9,460 nt of DNA from Verrucomicrobiota bacterium (GTDB lineage Bacteria; Verrucomicrobiota; Verrucomicrobiia; Chthoniobacterales; UBA10450). How positions within the stretch are numbered: position 1 is the first letter of the stretch; each line of letters starts with the position of its first letter. The stretch is from positions 4,622 through 14,081 of the forward strand of contig QHOQ01000115.1 of the NCBI GenBank assembly GCA_003219355.1, in the 5' to 3' direction. The translations under genes were made by a program, and so were the position numbers. Shown here piece after piece: positions 6,207-9,460 of this stretch. Under the pieces are notes generated by a model. The model ran no database searches, was not told where the DNA came from, and saw nothing but the letters and a program-made list of their open reading frames with translations.

Positions 6207-9200
6207 ATGTGGATTGTTCGTTTAGCTCTTAGGCGCCCGTACACTTTCACGGTAGTAGCCATTCTCCTCGTGTTGATGGGAATCGTGACCATCTCGCGTA
6301 TGGCCACGGACATTTTTCCGAACATCAACATCCCGGTGGTGAGCGTGATCTGGAGCTTCTCGGGCGTCGCGCCGGAAGAAATGGAAAAGCGTTTCGTCAC
6401 AGTCTGCGAACGTGCCATGACCACCACGGTAAACGACATCGAGCACATCGAATCGCAGAGTTATAACGGCGTCTCGGTCATCAAAGTTTTTTTCCATGAA
6501 GGCGCGAAAGTGGAAGCGGGCGTGGCGCAGATCACTTCGATTTGCCAGACGCTGCTGCGAATCATGCCACCTGGCACCACGCCGCCGCTCATCATTCAAT
6601 ACAGCGCCTCGAACGTGCCTATTCTGCAAGTAGGCTTGAGCAGCAAAACGCTTTCCGAACAACAGCTTTACGATCTCGGCTTGAACTTTATCCGCACGCA
6701 GCTCGCTACTGTGCAAGGCGCGCAGGTGCCGTTGCCTTACGGCGGTAAATCACGCCAGATCATGGTGGACATCGATCCGGCAAAACTTTACGGCAAAGGG
6801 CTCTCACCCACCGATGTAAGCAACGCGATCAACGTCCAAAACGTTATCCTGCCTGCCGGTACGCAGAAAATCGGCGACCGAGAATACAACGTGCGACTGA
6901 ATTCGAGCCCGGAGGTTTTGCAAGTTCTTAACGATTTGCCGATCAAGCAGGTGAACGGCGCGATGGTTTACATCCGCGACGTCGCCCAAGTGCGCGATGG
7001 CTTCGCGGTGCAGACCAATATCGTCGCGCAAAACCGGATCCGCTCGGCATTGCTCACGGTTTTGAAAAGCGCGAGCGCGTCCACCATCGACATCATCAAG
7101 CGGGTGAAGCAAGCGCTGCCGCGCATTCAAGCGACACTGCCGAAGGAGCTCGAAATGACGCAGCTTTTCGATCAATCGATTTTCGTGCGCGCGGCTATCA
7201 ACGGAGTCATCCGTGAAGGAGTCATTGCGGCGTGTCTGACCGCCCTGATGATTCTGCTTTTCCTGGGAAACTGGCGCTCGACGCTCGTAGTCGCGACCTC
7301 CATTCCGTTGTCGATCTTGTGCTCGATCATCGTCCTGGGCGCGCTTGGCCAAACGGTCAACATCATGACGCTCGGCGGATTGGCGCTCGCCGTCGGCATT
7401 CTGGTCGATGACGCCACAGTTGAGATCGAAAACATCCATCGCAATCTCGCGATGAGGAAACCGATGATCCGCGCCATTCTCGACGGTGCGATGCAGATCG
7501 CCGTGCCAGCATTCGTCTCGACCCTGTGCATCTGCATTGTTTTTGTGCCCATCTTTTTTCTGAGTGGTGTGGCGAAGTTTCTTTTTCAGCCGCTGGCGAT
7601 GGCGGTCATCTTCGCCATGTTTGCCTCCTATCTTCTCTCCCGCACTGTCGTCCCGACGATGGTGAAATTTCTGATGCGCGGGCATCTGGAGGAAATCGAT
7701 ACGAGTCTCGCCCACGGGCTCGGCGAGCATGATGGCAGCGAAGAGAAGATCGATAAGGAACACCGGGAAGAGCGCGCGAAACGTCCGAAGAAAAGTTCGG
7801 ACAGCTTCTCCGGAAAAGTCCTCGGGTTCCTCAACGGAATTCACGAGAGCTTCAATCGCGGGTTCGAAAAAATCCGCGACCGCTACGTAGATGCTTTGCG
7901 CTGGTGCCTTGGGAATCGCAAGATCGTCTTTATCGCGATGGGCGCGATGGTGCTTATTTCACTTTGCGTAATCCCGTTTCTAGGACGCGATTTTTTTCCA
8001 GTGGTGGACGCCGGGCAATTCCGATTGCACGTGCGTGCACCGGCGGGAACACGGCTGGAAGCGACGGAGGAGCGCTTTTATCAAGTCGGCCGTGCCATTC
8101 GTGAGGTGATTCCGCCTAACGAAATAGACAATGTGCTGGATAACATCGGTCTGCCGGTGAGCGGAATTAATCTCGCCTTCAGCGACAACGCCACTATCGG
8201 TGAGGCCGACGGCGAAATTCTTGTCGCGCTTGCTGCAAAGCACCGGCCGACCGCCCAATACGTTCGCATTCTGCGCGAGAAATTGCACCGCGATTTTCCG
8301 GACATGGAGTTCTTTTTCGCCGCCCCGGACATCGTTAGCCAGATTTTGAACTTCGGCATTCCGGCGCCGATCGACATTCAGGTCACTGGCCGCGACCCGA
8401 AGGGCTACGAAATTGCGAACCAAATCAAAGAGCGCGTCGCGCAAATTCCCGGCGCGGCCGATGTGCACGTGCATCAGGTCGTGCACGGCCCGGATTTGCG
8501 GGTGAATGTCGATCGCACCCGCGCGCAGCAAATTGGTCTCAGCCAAAACGATGTCGCGCGCACGATGTTGATTTCGCTCAGTTCCAGCGGCCAGACGTCG
8601 CCGAATTTCTGGCTGAATTATCAAACCGGCGTGAATTACCAGGTGGCGGTGCAAACGCCGCAATACAAAATGGAAACGCTGCAAGACTTGAAAAACACGC
8701 CCGTAGTGGCGCCCAACCAGCCGCGCCCCGAGTTGCTGGGGAACCTGGCGACGGTCGAGCGCCGCGAGTCACCGATCATCGTGAACCACTACAACGTGCA
8801 ACCGGTATTTGATGTCCTCGCCAATGTGCAAGGTCGCGATTTGGGGGGCGTCGCCGGTCAGGTGAACAAGATTCTCGATGAGATAAAAAAGAATTTGCCG
8901 CGTGGCACATTTCTCAGTGTGCGCGGACAAGTGGAGAACATGAACAAATCGTTCGCCGGCATCGGCGCGGGGATCTTGTTTGCGATCGTGCTCGTTTATT
9001 TTGTGATGGTAGTCAATTTCCAATCGTGGACCGATCCGTTCATTATCATTATGGCGCTGCCGGGCGCGTTGTGCGGCATCGTCTGGATACTCTTTATTAC
9101 CGGCACCACGCTCAATGTGCCGTCGCTCATGGGCGCGATCATGGCTATTGGTGTCGCCACCGCGAACAGTATTTTGGTTGTCAGCTTTGCCAACGACGAA

Positions 9201-9460
9201 CGATGCGGCGACCAGCCGAAAAGTTCGCACGATGCCGCGCTCTCCGCCGGTTTCACTCGGTTGCGTCCGGTCGTGATGACTGCGCTGGCCATGATCATCG
9301 GCATGTTGCCGTTCGCGTTCGGTCTCGGTGAAGGTGGCGAACAGAACGCGCCGCTCGGCCGCGCGGTTATTGGAGGCTTGATTTTCGCCACGTTCGCCAC
9401 GCTCTTTTTCGTGCCAGTTGTTTACAGCATTTTTCGAAAAGCGGAGTTCACTTGCGACGA
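6207..9460 (+). CDS. RND-family efflux permease (AcrB/HAE1-like), 3' end outside window
   Basis: Inner-membrane, proton-driven pump subunit that works as a trimer with a periplasmic adaptor and outer-membrane channel. One uninterrupted frame of 1084 codons runs to the window edge. MWIVRLALRRPYTF and TM1 (about 8-28) open it, followed by IFPNINIPVVSV and the first porter domain; TM2-TM6 lie about 335-485, TM7 about 572-590, the second porter domain after that, and TM8-TM12 about 920-1075. TM4 has the proton-relay pair D401-D402 in GILVDDATVEIEN. The AcrB TM10 lysine (K940) is replaced by A986 in IGVATANSILVVSFA. RPVVMTALAMIIGMLPFAFG marks TM11. A charged loop (about 491-560) joins TM6 and TM7. 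No Shine-Dalgarno precedes the ATG, but an in-frame TAG at 6201 rules out an upstream start. The substrate cannot be told. Only a few residues should be missing. Confidence 0.95.
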   Translation, partial: MWIVRLALRRPYTFTVVAILLVLMGIVTISRMATDIFPNINIPVVSVIWSFSGVAPEEMEKRFVTVCERAMTTTVNDIEHIESQSYNGVSVIKVFFHEGAKVEAGVAQITSICQTLLRIMPPGTTPPLIIQYSASNVPILQVGLSSKTLSEQQLYDLGLNFIRTQLATVQGAQVPLPYGGKSRQIMVDIDPAKLYGKGLSPTDVSNAINVQNVILPAGTQKIGDREYNVRLNSSPEVLQVLNDLPIKQVNGAMVYIRDVAQVRDGFAVQTNIVAQNRIRSALLTVLKSASASTIDIIKRVKQALPRIQATLPKELEMTQLFDQSIFVRAAINGVIREGVIAACLTALMILLFLGNWRSTLVVATSIPLSILCSIIVLGALGQTVNIMTLGGLALAVGILVDDATVEIENIHRNLAMRKPMIRAILDGAMQIAVPAFVSTLCICIVFVPIFFLSGVAKFLFQPLAMAVIFAMFASYLLSRTVVPTMVKFLMRGHLEEIDTSLAHGLGEHDGSEEKIDKEHREERAKRPKKSSDSFSGKVLGFLNGIHESFNRGFEKIRDRYVDALRWCLGNRKIVFIAMGAMVLISLCVIPFLGRDFFPVVDAGQFRLHVRAPAGTRLEATEERFYQVGRAIREVIPPNEIDNVLDNIGLPVSGINLAFSDNATIGEADGEILVALAAKHRPTAQYVRILREKLHRDFPDMEFFFAAPDIVSQILNFGIPAPIDIQVTGRDPKGYEIANQIKERVAQIPGAADVHVHQVVHGPDLRVNVDRTRAQQIGLSQNDVARTMLISLSSSGQTSPNFWLNYQTGVNYQVAVQTPQYKMETLQDLKNTPVVAPNQPRPELLGNLATVERRESPIIVNHYNVQPVFDVLANVQGRDLGGVAGQVNKILDEIKKNLPRGTFLSVRGQVENMNKSFAGIGAGILFAIVLVYFVMVVNFQSWTDPFIIIMALPGALCGIVWILFITGTTLNVPSLMGAIMAIGVATANSILVVSFANDERCGDQPKSSHDAALSAGFTRLRPVVMTALAMIIGMLPFAFGLGEGGEQNAPLGRAVIGGLIFATFATLFFVPVVYSIFRKAEFTCD

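Noticed and set aside
6804..7844. Open frame of 346 codons on the minus strand within the RND gene
   Set aside because: Composition is rich in Arg, His, Asp and Gln with no domain, and it lies exactly opposite a textbook RND coding frame; it is a codon-bias shadow. The same holds for 7980-8684, 8769-9230 and 8996-9400.
1..9460. Mobile elements, CRISPR arrays, tRNA or rRNA genes, toxin-antitoxin pairs
   Set aside because: No transposase or integrase motifs, long terminal inverted repeats, spaced direct repeats or RNA-gene folds were seen on either strand.

Overview
The window reads as ordinary chromosomal DNA from a moderately GC-rich, free-living bacterium, probably a soil or sediment lineage. 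Protein style (a cytosolic GH15 glucoamylase of the glucodextranase-like type, a multi-PAS/GAF NarL-type kinase, a lysine-rich tail on a regulator, an RND permease starting MWIVRLALRRPYTF) would suit Verrucomicrobiota or Acidobacteriota. This is an impression from sequence style only; there is no rRNA or tRNA to confirm it.

Layout, left to right. (1) Bases 1-1725, minus strand: a GH15 glucan glucosidase, cut by the left window edge and broken near base 630, where the family frame jumps and about 14 conserved residues are missing. (2) Bases 1726-2041: gene-free spacer with a cluster of small hairpins just past the regulator gene and a short hydrophobic ORF overlapping the GH15 start. (3) Bases 2042-5283, minus strand: a two-gene operon for a two-component system. 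A soluble PAS-PAS-GAF-GAF histidine kinase overlaps a NarL/FixJ response regulator by 4 bases (GTGA). A possible 45-codon leader ORF with a strong Shine-Dalgarno sits just before the kinase. (4) Bases 5284-5659: divergent control region. (5) Bases 5660-9460, plus strand: an SRPBCC (START-like) protein, then a large RND efflux permease running off the right edge.

How it may work together (inference): the kinase lacks membrane segments and would read a cytoplasmic signal through its PAS and GAF domains, phosphorylate the regulator, and the regulator could act on the divergent control region to set expression of the SRPBCC-RND pair. Nothing in the sequence proves this link. The GH15 gene is metabolically separate (alpha-glucan or oligosaccharide breakdown) and probably has its own transcription.

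No mobile element, CRISPR array, RNA gene or clearly new multi-gene system was seen. The points most worth a second look are the out-of-frame deletion in GH15, the histone-like basic tail on the response regulator, the leader ORF before the kinase, and the lost TM10 lysine in the RND pump.
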